A DNA stretch of 64,000 nucleotides from Stagonosporopsis chrysanthemi (taxonomy: Eukaryota > Ascomycota > Dothideomycetes > Pleosporales > Didymellaceae), in assembly GCA_022560025.1 (NCBI GenBank), contig JAFISE010000079.1:41626-105625 (forward strand), read 5' to 3'. The translations under genes and the position numbers were made by a program. Positions 22,132 through 32,783 of the stretch are shown here, piece after piece (position 1 is the stretch's first letter; every line of letters begins with the position of its first letter). The notes beneath the pieces were generated by a model, which worked only from the letters and a program-made list of their open reading frames with translations, was not told the DNA's origin and ran no database searches.

Positions 22132-23203
22132 TCACCCCCTCAACGCCGCCAACCACTCCCCAACAACCCTCGCGCTCTCCTCGGGTGCCTCCTCCGCCCC
22201 AAAGTGGCCAATCCCCCCTCCCAACGCATGATGCCTGATCTCCACTCCGTCATCAACCCAGTCCCGCCACACATCAGGAAAGCTATACCTTTTCCCTATC
22301 ATCCCCTCGCTATACAGCAAAAACAGCGGAGCTCGAATCTTCCTCCCCTCCTTCTGATCCTCCTCCTGGGCCACAACATCCGTCGTCGCGCCATGTTGGT
22401 AATCCTCACAAGAAGCCTTCAGCACATGATCCTGGGCGAAAAACTGCTTATACACGTCCTCGGCGCCGTCGGAGCGGAAGACTTTCTGGCCTTGGGGGCT
22501 GGTGCCGGACCAGGCGTCCAGCATCTCAGCGAGGAAGGCGCCGCGGCCAAAGGCGGTGATCATGCGGGTGGCGAGCGACATGTTGGCGAGGAAGGGCCAG
22601 TGGAAGTACCCGGATATTTCTTGTGCGGATTTGGCGGGGGATGAGTGGTGTTGCCATTGCGTCGAGGTGGGGACGATGTCGATAAGGCAGACGCCACGGA
22701 TGGTGAAGCCGGGACACCCGCTCACGGAGAGGCGGTGCGAGACGCGGGCACCGCGGTCATGGCCAATGAGGATGATGGGAATGGTGGAGGGGGGAGTTGA
22801 GGAGGAGGTGCGTTTTAGTTCCGTGCGGAGGGCGGAGAGGATGGCGGTGCCGACGGTCAACTTGTCGTGCTTTTCGATCGCAGCACTGGCGCCGTATCCT
22901 GGGAGGTCGGGGGCAAAGACGGGCGCGTCTTTGGGGAGGAGGGGAATGAAGTGACGCCACCTTGCACTGTTAGTGACAGTTTCTAGTTGCAATGTACGCA
23001 CGTCACCAAAGTTGGGTAAGGTCGACCTACATGTACGAGCTTTGCGGATAGCCATGGACCAGGACCAGAATTGGGTTCTGGTCGGAGACCGCACCCAGGC
23101 CTCGACTATAAGAGCAGACTTGCTCCTTATTGACAATGGCTTTGGAGAAGCCGAGGCTGCTAAACTTCTCATCCTGGATCTTATGGGCGGATGTCGTAGC
23201 CAT
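22132..23203 (-). CDS. Alpha/beta hydrolase, dehalogenase/epoxide hydrolase-like
   Basis: Two exons, 23203-23031 and 22960-22132, with a 70-bp intron (donor GTAGGTCG, branch CACTAAC, acceptor GCAAG), give 333 aa. The junction splits a Met codon and yields VLVHGYPQSSYM-WRHFIPLL, a normal family sequence. Motifs: HGYPQ oxyanion-hole loop (50-54), DLPGYGAS, nucleophile elbow GHDRGA with Asp126 instead of Ser, and a late catalytic His in GIGHFGAEEAP (about 310). An Asp nucleophile points to ester-intermediate hydrolases such as haloacid/haloalkane dehalogenases and soluble epoxide hydrolases. The substrate cannot be assigned. No signal peptide is seen. Confidence 0.85.
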
Positions 23204-23570
23204 GCTGCATATGTCCTCTCGTATCAGTTTCTAACTCTTAGGAGACTCGGCTTTGGGTGAATTGGTTGGCAATGAAGTTATCAAGTATCAGTCGTGTAAT
23301 CGAAGTGCTCGGCTGTATGTAGCATTTGTCAGGACGAGTGACGTAACCCCGCTTTCGGCGAGCCCTCTACGCCCTTGGACCAACAACGCGCCCTTTTGAT
23401 CAATAACAGATGTATGGCGCGAGAGGCTAACTGTGATGCTTTTAAATTGGGTATACTAGATCTGAGATGTCGTCAAAACCATAACGACATTCACATTCCC
23501 ACTCATACTTGCAAACGCAACAAGATTTGACCAAAACGCCATCGCTATGCTTTTGACAACACCAATGCAA
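23204..23570. other. Intergenic between hydrolase start and SOF1 end
   Basis: Hydrolase promoter and SOF1 3' flank; nothing else recognised. Confidence 0.65.
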
Positions 23571-24959
23571 CTACTGCTCCTTCGCCAGAACCATCTTCTC
23601 ACGCTCAGCCTTGCGCCTGACTTTGCCCTTCTTAGTGTGTCTCCTCTCATTCTCTTCCTTCCTCTTGATCGCCTTGAGCTCCTCACTCTTGATCTCACCA
23701 GCCTTCTTGACGGCCTTGGGAATGTGCCTATGTCGGTTGATACGCGCGATTTCAGGCATGTGCTTGTATCGGTCCTTGAGCGCCTCGTCGTATTGCAATT
23801 TCTGTTGCAGGGCGAATGACTTGACTCCCTGCCTGGCAGAGGCCTTCGATCGCCATAGACGAACGTTGCCATCATCCGAGCCACTGAGCACGTAGTTGTT
23901 GTCTGGCGACCAGGCAACAGAGAAGACTCGCTGCATGCGCTTGGTGTGGTAAACGTCGCGGGCGTGTCCCTTCTGACGCTCCCACAGGCGGACCGAGCGA
24001 TCATAAGAGCCAGTAACGAGTTCCTCTCCAGTGGGGCTGAACTCGACGCTCATGACGGCAGCAACGTGACCCTTCAGGACCTGTAGTGCTCGCTTCATGT
24101 TTCGCATATCAAAGATCTGTGTCTCGTTAGCATTGTCCATAGAGTGCATGGCAATGGAACATACGTAGCAATTGTGGTCCTCGTTTGCGACGGCGAAGTT
24201 GTATGCCTCCATTGGGTTCCACGAGATACAGTTTGAGGCGAAGTTGAGGACGGTGCGGTGCAGTGGAGAGCTGGTACGCATGTCGTATAGCACAATAGCA
24301 CGATCAGTCGCGCACGACGCCAGGATTGATGTTTCGACCTGGTTGAAGCTGACATAGTTGATCGTGTCGATGGCCGATGGCCACACCAGGTTCTGGACTG
24401 GAGCGCCAGAAGTACGAGCAGTGTCGTAAATAGAAACAACGTTCGAGGCCGCGGCGAAGGAGGGCAGCGATCGGTGGTGCGCGACGGATGTAAAGGCGGC
24501 GTTGCCGTGCCACGTAGCTTTGGGCGGCGACTTGGAAGCTTGAGCGTATGGCTCGAACATCTGGATCTGCTTGTCTGCTCCGCAAGTGATCAGGCGCTTG
24601 TCGCGGGTCCAGCACATGCCCTTGACCATGTTCTCGTGCGCCTGCGCTTGCCACTTCTCTTCCCGGCTCGTGAAGTCCCACACCTTAACGACACCGTCAC
24701 CACTGCCACTGGCGAAATGGTCGAGCGAGTTGGGATCCTTGGCAAACGAGTAGACACCGTCTACATGGCCAGGCTCAAAGTCGCCGAGGAAGGGCTGCGC
24801 GAACATGCGCTCCATCTTGGTCGCATTGAGGGCTCTCGTGTACTCGCGCGCGCGCTCGAAGGGGTGCTGGTTGGGATCGAGGTTGCGGGTGATCTTGGAG
24901 ACATTGGATCCGGGGGCCTGCGCCGACGACGTCGACCGGCTGAGTGCTTTGATCTTCAT
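23571..24959 (-). CDS. SOF1: WD40 rRNA-processing protein Sof1 (DCAF13)
   Basis: Nucleolar U3 snoRNP/SSU-processome component needed for 18S rRNA maturation. Exons are 24959-24165 and 24116-23571, giving 446 aa. The N-terminus MKIKALSRS..RNLDPNQHPFERAREYTRALNA is diagnostic, and seven WD repeats follow (ASGSGDGVVKVWDF, TGSYDRSVRLWE, LSGSDDGNVRLWR). The C-terminal Sof1 domain is present (LKDRYKHMPEIARINRHRHI, IPKAVKKAGEIK, basic tail). The 48-bp intron at 24117-24164 (donor GTATGT, branch TGCTAAC, acceptor ACACAG) is in frame and stop-free. Splicing gives EDHNCY-IFDMRNMKRAL, as expected for the family. Confidence 0.95.
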   Translation of the reverse strand: MKIKALSRSTSSAQAPGSNVSKITRNLDPNQHPFERAREYTRALNATKMERMFAQPFLGDFEPGHVDGVYSFAKDPNSLDHFASGSGDGVVKVWDFTSREEKWQAQAHENMVKGMCWTRDKRLITCGADKQIQMFEPYAQASKSPPKATWHGNAAFTSVAHHRSLPSFAAASNVVSIYDTARTSGAPVQNLVWPSAIDTINYVSFNQVETSILASCATDRAIVLYDMRTSSPLHRTVLNFASNCISWNPMEAYNFAVANEDHNCYVCSIAMHSMDNANETQIFDMRNMKRALQVLKGHVAAVMSVEFSPTGEELVTGSYDRSVRLWERQKGHARDVYHTKRMQRVFSVAWSPDNNYVLSGSDDGNVRLWRSKASARQGVKSFALQQKLQYDEALKDRYKHMPEIARINRHRHIPKAVKKAGEIKSEELKAIKRKEENERRHTKKGKVRRKAEREKMVLAKEQ

Positions 24960-26066
24960 TTTCGCGGTCTTGCTGCAGACTTCGCAGGCGTGGTGAACAT
25001 CAGCAGCGGCCTCGAACTTTTTTGGCAGGGGCGCGGCGGGGCAGCCAATCAGCGCAGCACAGCGGGTCGCACCTGCTATCGCCGGGCTCGGGCAAACGTG
25101 TCTCCGCGTCGATGAAAGTGCTTAGCGCGAGACGATGAGATGAACCTGATGCTCGTACCAATTTGTAATGACGGAGAGAAAAGTAGAGTGATCTCTAGCC
25201 ACAATCCGTGCAACTCTCACATTCTAGCAGGATTTCCGAGAAGTAGATGCCGGCTATGGACTTCGATGTAGAAGTCGCCATTGTCATCCGCTCGCATTGC
25301 AACACGCTTCCCATCACGCATCAGTGAGATCATCGTTCCTTCCCGCTTCATCCCAACTTTGCCTGTTGTATGCTGCCAGACAAATCGTGGTCCCAAATTC
25401 GCTGGAAGGGGCTCTTAAACTTGTCCTGCGGCTGCGACATATTGCTGCCTATATCAGATATTGTGGCAGTCCATTCTGCTCCGAGCCCTCTTGTCGTGTT
25501 CTGCATTGGCGCGTGGGCGGTGGGGACAGTTGATGTGTACATTTACGGTACAATACCCCTCGCAGTCTTCTATCGACCCAGACTCACAGGCAACGCCTTC
25601 GTCGATCACAGCAAATATGACAGGCTTCATTGATGGTACCGATATTGATGTTGATGGGGACAATATCGTGACCAAGTAGAAGTGTATCGATTAGCTATAC
25701 GGTCCCGGGATCTTCGTTACTCATTGTCGAGATTTTGGCGGCCGATACGCGGGGAGCATGCGACGAAAGCACAGCTGGTCCGACAGTGCATGGGTGAAGA
25801 ACAAAACGTGAACACTCTCTTACTAGAATCAAGTGACGATCTGAAATCCCCGCCCAATTCCATTCTTTCAACGATCATTGATGCATTGTTGTTAAGCACT
25901 GTGGCGGTTTCTCGATTCTGATTCGCGGATGAGGTTTTGAAGTGGGTCGGGTGGACCGTGCATCATAAGCGAGGCAGAGCACATTCGTGTCCGATTTCGA
26001 CCCTCTCCGCCAGCCTTTCGTCGCGACTTCTTACCGTCAACTAACTCACACAGCTAAATCGGCGTC
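24960..26066. other. Divergent intergenic region, SOF1 / RPL27
   Basis: The 1.1 kb head-to-head space holding both promoters. No gene is recognised; the short ORFs in it resemble no family I know. The last 80 bases before RPL27 are pyrimidine-rich, common for ribosomal-protein promoters. Confidence 0.65.
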
Positions 26067-26754
26067 ATGAAGTTGTGAGTCCACCCCGAGCCCGACGACG
26101 GATATGTGGATGATGGATTGGAAAATTGCGACGGCTGCTGGTGCGCTGGGAGAGATTTGCACCACTGCAATGGATCGAACGGCGCACGATGGCTGCAGGA
26201 CTTTGGATTGCGACTGAGCACCTGCTAACACTTTGCCTACAGCCTCAAGGTCGGACGCGTTGTCGTACGTTAGAATCGCTCGAACTGCTCCCCGTCGCAA
26301 ATACTCACAGTCCGCCTAGATCATCACCCGCGGTCGCTATGCCGGCAAGAAGTGCGTGATCATCTCGCCCCTCGACAACGGCACCAAGTCGCACCCCTTC
26401 CCCCACGCCCTCGTCGCCGGTGTCGAGCGCTACCCCCAGAAGGTCACCCGCCGCATGTCGAAGAACAAGCAGGCCAAGAAGAGCAAGGTCAAGCCTTTCG
26501 TCAAGCAGGTCAACTGTACGTGAACCGAGAACAAGAGCGAGGACGCACGAGGACCCGCGCTGATAGCCGCAGACACCCACATCATGCCCACCCGCTACAC
26601 CATTGAGCTCGAGAACCTCAAGGGCACCCTCACCCAGGACACATTCAAGGAGGTCTCGCAAAGGGAGGACGCCAAGAAGACGGTCAAGAAGGCCTTCGAG
26701 GAGCGATACCAGTCCGGCAAGAACAGGTGGTTCTTCACACCGCTGCAGTTCTAA
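26067..26754 (+). CDS. RPL27: 60S ribosomal protein L27 (eL27)
   Basis: Structural protein of the large cytosolic ribosomal subunit. Four exons: 26067-26074 (8 bases), 26243-26264 (22 bases), 26320-26515 and 26573-26754; total 135 aa. The spliced product starts MKFLKVGRVVIITRGRYAGK and includes VIISPLDNGTKSHPFPHAL and GVERYPQKVTRRMSKNKQAK. The third junction gives VKQVNYTHIMPTRYTIEL, and the tail is RYQSGKNRWFFTPLQF. The very short first exons with a 168-bp first intron are a usual ribosomal-protein gene design. Donors are GTGAGT, GTACGT and GTACGT. ORF callers see only fragments of this gene. Confidence 0.96.
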
Positions 26755-27786
26755 GTTTTCCTTCGGTTACGGCTGGGCGCAGACGGGGATATGATTTGAC
26801 ACGGACACGTTCACGTTAGATCCTGCATGAGCATGTCGGGCGATATCATAGGGTGGATCAGGTGCAAAAAGCCTGCCATCCGGGCGTGTACTTCGGCTTG
26901 ATAATCAAAGCATGAAAATCCGGCATCGGGGTCATTCACGAGCTCATGAATTGATGTTCCCAAATTCGCGTTTGTACATCTGCTCGGGTGAAAATGCTAA
27001 TAGTATAGACCCCGCTACGAATGATGCGCCACCACCGCACTGTACCTCGAGAAGGCGTTTGATACAACGACATACTTACGAGCAGCAGCACCATCGCCTC
27101 CGACGAATGCACACTCGGTACGACTAGCAGTCAGATATGACTACTTCGCCACATTACACACGACTCAAAGTCTTCTCGCCCAAATGGTAAGCACCCCACA
27201 TTCTTTTCTCCTTCCCCGACTGCAATGAAGATACCTTGTACCCCTTAACAATGGTGTGGGCCAAACTTTTATTCCAATTGTTCCTGCTGAGACGCAATCT
27301 CGCTCTGGTTTTATACATTCATGTTCACGTTCAAGAACGACAAGCTGACCAGCATCAGGTTCTTCTGACATCTCGACAAGCGATCGTGCCGTCACATCAG
27401 CAACAGTGCTGGGTAGTGCAGTGTGCCATCGTGTTGTGTTGTGGAAGACTGTGAGACCATGATATGAGAGAAGCGGGTGGCCGGTCATCATCATTAACCC
27501 GTTAAACTCTACACAAGAGTGGCTTTACTTTCCTACCGAACTATAATGTACTAAAAGAATAAAGAAAGGTATCTAACAATTTCCTCAAGCGAAAGGCTCC
27601 ATCCCCGTGACTCTCCTATCAAGCAGCCTTAGCCATCGCAGGAGGCGGTTCTACAGGCGACAGCGGGGGGGCATTGCCATCAAACACATACACTGTCGAG
27701 TAGGGTTGAAACCTGACTCTGGCCCTTGCTCTGCTGTAGGCCCTTCGAAGGCGCTTCCACTGCTTTACGACAAGGATGCTTGTGTT
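26755..27786. other. Convergent intergenic region, RPL27 / CAP20-like
   Basis: About 1 kb without a recognised gene; contains the 3' flanks of both neighbours. Confidence 0.65.
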
Positions 27787-28495
27787 CTACTGCTTGACCT
27801 CATCGGCCTTTTTGCTGGCCTGCGCTTTCCCCTTGTTCCAGTACTCGACGGCGAAGTTGAAAGCGTCGTGAGCAACCTTCAGCTCGGTGCTAATGCCGGC
27901 CTTGACTGTCTTGACGAGCCCCTCCGGACCCTGTGTCTTCTTGTACTCGTCCTGGTATGTGCCGAGGACGTAGTTGAGCGGGGAGAAGGCGAGCTCCCTG
28001 AGTTTGGTTGTATCCTCCTTTACGATGGGCACGCGCTTCTCGAGTTGGGAGAGGGACGAGTCGCCCAGCTCGTCAGCGCGGTTAAGGTACGGCGAGATGT
28101 ACGAGTATGGTGTCTTGAGGTAGGGGTGGAAGGGTGCAACGAAGGAGTTGTACGTGTTGTTGAATAGTGTGAGCGACTTGGCGCCGTAGGGGTTGGACTT
28201 GTAGAACTCGACTGAGTCATGGACGACAGGGTACGAGTGCAGGTGCTGTGGCTGTCAGCTGGAGTCTCGTGATCACGTATGCGTGGAGTGCAGTGCAAAT
28301 GTGCACATGTGGTGCGGTGGGGCTGGCTGATTGGGCGGTTGGGCCAGCCGAAAGGTTGTTGTGTAAGCCAAAGGAAGCTCGCAGGATAGTACGTACCGAA
28401 AGAACTCTCGACTGCGGTGTCTCGCCGTTAGTCAAGGGGGCGCTCTCGTTGCTCATGTCGCCGTTTGTGGTGGGTTCCTCAGCGTGTGGTGACAT
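27787..28495 (-). CDS. CAP20/perilipin-like lipid-droplet protein
   Basis: Two exons, 28495-28397 and 28245-27787, with a 151-bp intron (donor GTACGT, acceptor GCCACAG), give 185 aa. The N-terminus is a disordered NG-rich segment (MSPHAEEPTTNGDMSNESAP). The body matches the CAP20 family: HLHSYPVVHDSVEFYKSNPYG, SPYLNRADELGDSSLSQLE, RVPIVKEDT, then a C-terminal helix (VLGTYQDEYKKT) with a Lys/Ala-rich end. CAP20 was found as an appressorium-expressed virulence factor in Colletotrichum, and its relatives coat lipid droplets as fungal perilipins. Lipid-droplet coating is inferred here from similarity only. The start is the first ATG of the exon-1 ORF. Confidence 0.82.
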
Positions 28496-31400
28496 TCAGT
28501 CTTGTGATGTATATGGTTGTGGTGTGGTGAAAGATGGGATAAGTGCTGCGGCTGTCAGAAAGGAACAAGATATAGTCAGACAAAGTGGTGTCAGGGGAAG
28601 GATTTCGATTCGCCCCAACATACCTGTTTATACGCGGGCTGCTTATTGAAGCGCGATGATGTCTGTGCCTGTGCGCTGAAAGCGGCGCTTGGTGTCAGTG
28701 AATTTGCTGGTCTGACATGTGAAAGCGGGTTGTCGCTGCGTCTCGTTTATCGATAAGGAAATAAGTAATTATCAGCCTTACGGGACTCGCTCTTTCCAAT
28801 TCTGACGGCTGACTTTAAGGTATCCGCAGACCACCCTACAAATGCATTAATATGACGACAAGAGATTAAAGAGGGCGGTCTTCAGATTGTCACTATGTAT
28901 GTGATATGCTATCAGCACAAGAATGTCGCGACATTGGGTGACACATTGACGCACCGACAGGGCAGCCTGGCATGTGAAAGAGAGGCCTTGGCACGATAAG
29001 GTCGCCGCTGCGTCCGCCGGCGCCTCGTCCCGTTGGTAGACTGCGCCTGTCTTTCGATGGTCGAGTGAAAGCCCCAATTATCCTGCCGGCCGGACGCACA
29101 TATGTGCCCACACGCCGCCCACTTATTGTAGGCGGAGCTGAGGTGACGAGGCCATTTGCTACGGAAGAAAGCGCATCATGCTAGACTAGCAGCACTACCG
29201 ATGAACGTGGACGCAAATGTCGTCTGTGATGCCTCGCGCGTATTGATAGCTGTGCAACCTGACATCTTGCACTTCGCAAACATTCCAATCACTGTCGCCT
29301 ATCTACAGCTTTCGACTTGCCGACAGCCTCAACAACAAGCGGCCGCCGGAGAGGCGGCCCTCGGGTCTGACTGACACCGCCATTACTGTCCGAGGTATGT
29401 ATGTCTGTTGTAGAACATTCATATGAAGGGATGCGCGCCGCTCATCTCCTTGCACGCCGCGCCGTAATATGGAGTCCAATTGGCCGAGCATACGTCTTAT
29501 CAGGTCAGAATTGAGCAATCGCTGGTCGCCTTGAAGCGCTTCGCCAGACCCAGCAGGCGCGTCGACATGCTTGAGTGCATTGCATTGCATTCTGCAACTC
29601 ATCAACGGTCGTTGAGGCGCCCAGAGCTCGATTGGAACCTGTGGAACATGTGAAAGAGGCGTCCCACGTTGATCTGTCGGCACTCGGGATGCGTGCCGTC
29701 GGCGTCCCTCGAATCAAGCTTCGGTGCAGGGCCTTCCAGCTCCCACATCGGAGCTCGCCCTATGTAGTGTGGCTCTCGAAGGAGGCTTGGCCTCCGAATA
29801 TAGACCAGCTCCGAATCTCCTTCATTGAAAATACGATCAAGCACCTGACACGACTTATCAGGTACTGCCGAGCTCACTCGGCCTCGGCCTGTGGAAAACT
29901 CGTTCGACCGTGTGAATCAGTACACCTACGCATCAGCAGTGTCCGCATCCAGGTACGCACAGCCACAGGGTAACACCACGCTCGTGAGAGAGGCGGGGTG
30001 TGTCTGAAGCATGCATCATGTTGATCGAACGGCTAAGCGAGCTCAACGGACGCCAACGATCGGCAAACGGTACACCAGGGCTAACGACAAGTACCCTTCT
30101 TGAACAGCACCATGTCATAGATATGCAGGGCGTTGGGCGGGGTGCTGACTGCAGCGCTGTGGAGCGCTTGGCGATTGCAGGAAGCTGTTCGTGACGGACA
30201 GAAAGCTCCTGAGGACCTCAATAAAAGAGCTTCCGCGGCGTCAATTGACGGATAACGTGTTAAGGCTACTGTACCCCTCGTCTCGGTGTCTTTGCACGTC
30301 AGCGGTACGTATGCGCAGCTGAGATATAACCCTTGTTGTTGATGCAAGACGGTAAGTTTCTCTCGTGTTCTGCTGTCCAGTCATGCTGATCTGGATAGCA
30401 GTGGTGTCTGCAATCAACCTGAGACCTGATGTCACAATCGACAAGAGATGTGTCTCTATACCGCATCCCAATCTCAGATGCTAGGCGGAAATGCGACGGA
30501 CGTTAGGACAAAACTCTCGCGCTTGCACGCTGGGAACACTAACGAGCACCTCCACTATTATCCTCAAAGACTTTGCTCATTTGCTCACGTGGAGCAGGGA
30601 TTATGCCGTGCTCCGAGCTACAGTAGGCATACACGTCAAATCTCCTCATACCATCGTCCTCCATGATATGGACCACTCAACTGAAGAGCGGATTTACAGA
30701 GCGATATCTCTCCACCTTCTTGCAAGAGCATGTGCAGATTGCTATGTCAGACTAGTATCATAATAGCACGAGACAATCCCTCACGCGGCCCGTCCAAGCC
30801 CACAAAGGCAATACCCGCGACACGGTCCCAAGGAAGTGGATCCCCGAGCATGACTGCAGCATGCAGAACCGGAACATGTATCCCTTTCATCTGTTGATAG
30901 ATTGCAAGATTTGTTAATAACGACGGTCTATGTATAGCTGTGCTCGGCCCTTGAATCAGGCAGGCATTGTACAACAAGGCAGCAGTCGATGGCAAGGAAG
31001 ATTGGTTGTTCTAAGTTGAGGTCATTATGATCTAGATGGTTGTCATGATGATTGACCACTCAAGTCATCGCGATCGAGAGACACTGAGTTGTGGAGCCCA
31101 AGGTAAAGCGGATTGAAGCAAGGATGTAGCGCACGCAGTTCGCGGACTCAGAGACGGAATGAGTGCCAGGCATTCAAACGTTGGTGCTCAGGAGGTATTT
31201 CGGTCAGACATGTAGCGGGAAGTGTCTAGACGGGAACATGTAGCTACATTCAGCATCGGTAAAGTGACATTGGCGGATGTTATTTGTTACAGCAACTTGT
31301 CCTGCTGACGCTTGCATCACCCGGTCATGGGAGTGATTGTTCTCATGAGAAGCAGAGTACCTCTAAGATCACAGATGCTGCTCTCTGGCGTATCATGTGG

Positions 31401-31547
31401 CACAATACATTCTCCAAATATGCGAGGTAAAAAACCCATATTCATAAACGCTGACATGTAATCATACACCGCTAAAAGCAAGGTTCATCATACACACAAA
31501 CTCAAACCATCCAAAACTTTAGACCTCATCTGCCTCACGCCCACCGC
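28496..31547. other. Long gene-empty stretch, 3 kb
   Basis: No gene, RNA or known element was recognised on either strand. ORFs are short and overlap in all frames, without family motifs. It marks the start of the gene-sparse part of the window. It could hold diverged repeats or non-coding transcripts that I cannot identify by eye. Confidence 0.6.
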
Positions 31548-31760
31548 TTAACACCTCCGCCCTCTCCTTCCGCCCATCATACCCCCTCCGCCCATCCTCC
31601 TGCCGCCATAACCACCCATACGTCCACCACCCATACCACCACTAGTGTGGTGCACGACATGCGTCGTTCCGCCGCCACGGCCATAGCGGCTTCCGCCGCT
31701 CATGGGCACACCGGCACCATAGCCGCTGCGACGAGACATACGAGAAGGTCCACAGCCCAT
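31548..31760 (-). CDS. Small Gly/Arg/Met-rich protein
   Basis: A 70-aa ORF beginning MGCGPSRMSRRSGYG and ending GGRRGRRC. Almost half the residues are Gly, with GGRMGGYGG/RRMGGGGMMGG runs, a central HVVHH, and Cys at positions 3 and 70. The MGC start could allow N-myristoylation plus palmitoylation; this is an inference from three residues. RG/RGG-like spacing suggests RNA binding as an alternative. I do not recognise a family. Low complexity lowers confidence that it is coding, but the ORF has a clean start and stop and sits alone in 4 kb of gene-poor DNA. Confidence 0.45.
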   Translation of the reverse strand: MGCGPSRMSRRSGYGAGVPMSGGSRYGRGGGTTHVVHHTSGGMGGGRMGGYGGRRMGGGGMMGGRRGRRC

Positions 31761-32783
31761 TTTAAGCTCGGTGCGTGTAGTATTGGGAACGTGAAGAACG
31801 CGAGCGAGACGATGCTATCTTCTATTTCCTTACCGTACCGATGTTACCGTCGATACGAACGCGTTCTTATTATGTTGCTGGGTTGCCGGAGGATGTGGAG
31901 CGGCAGCAGCACAGCAAGAGGATGAGGGTTGTTAGACACGTGGTGAATGTTTAGTGTTGAACTTGAAGGGGTTTTCCGGGTTACGCCTGTGGAGGGAAGC
32001 TGGTGGATGAGGGTATAAGTTGTTGGGTTTCTTGCTCTTGCCTACGCTGGTTGGCGTCGACTTGTGCGGCGTAGGAATTGCGGTGCGCTCGTAGGGGGGG
32101 CGCGAGGCGGACAAGTAGAGATAAACACAGGTTTGTGATTTGAGGTAGGTTTCTGTCTGGCTTGAAAAAAAGGCACTGATTGACTTTAAGATGTTACCAC
32201 TGGTTGGATTTGAGTTGTTCTGATGATTTGTACCGGTAACTTGTATGTCTGTTCTTATATGCTGGCTTGACCTCAGTCTTTCCGACATCAATAGGCTTCG
32301 ACGTCACACAAGATATGACATGTGCCAAACGCCAACACCAAGACCCATCGCACGCGTCCAGACCCTCTTGTTGCAAGACCCTGCAAGGGTAAACGGCTCG
32401 GCTAGCGTGCCGGGACCGCTTGGCTCTGGCGGAGCGGAAGGATAAATGAGCTATTCATTGGCTGGGAGAGAAGCAGTGTGGCGTGGGTTTGTGGCGCATG
32501 CGACCGAATGACGTTCGCCGTCGATTGGCGCCATTGACGATTTGGGGAAGTTGGTTCCGTAGCGTTAGAAATGACGATGGCTTACCTGGTATCAGGAGAG
32601 TCAATGGAGGTAGAGCTGCCGAGTGCCGTGAAAGATCAAGAAACCGGAATGCGGTGCGGAACAAGGCCTCAGGGGAAGAAGAAGAGATCGATTCACTGGG
32701 CAGGCTAGGTGTATCGGGGGTATTATAGTCGCCAAACGTCAGAATGTCGCGCCATGCCTTTTCATGTCAGAATCCCCTGGAAT
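31761..32783. other. Intergenic
   Basis: Upstream flank of the Gly-rich ORF and 3' flank of the DDHD gene; no gene recognised. Confidence 0.6.

Noticed and set aside
28517..30995. Several ORFs of 60-130 codons in the gene-empty stretch
   Set aside because: Overlap in many frames on both strands, without motifs, splice logic or family resemblance.
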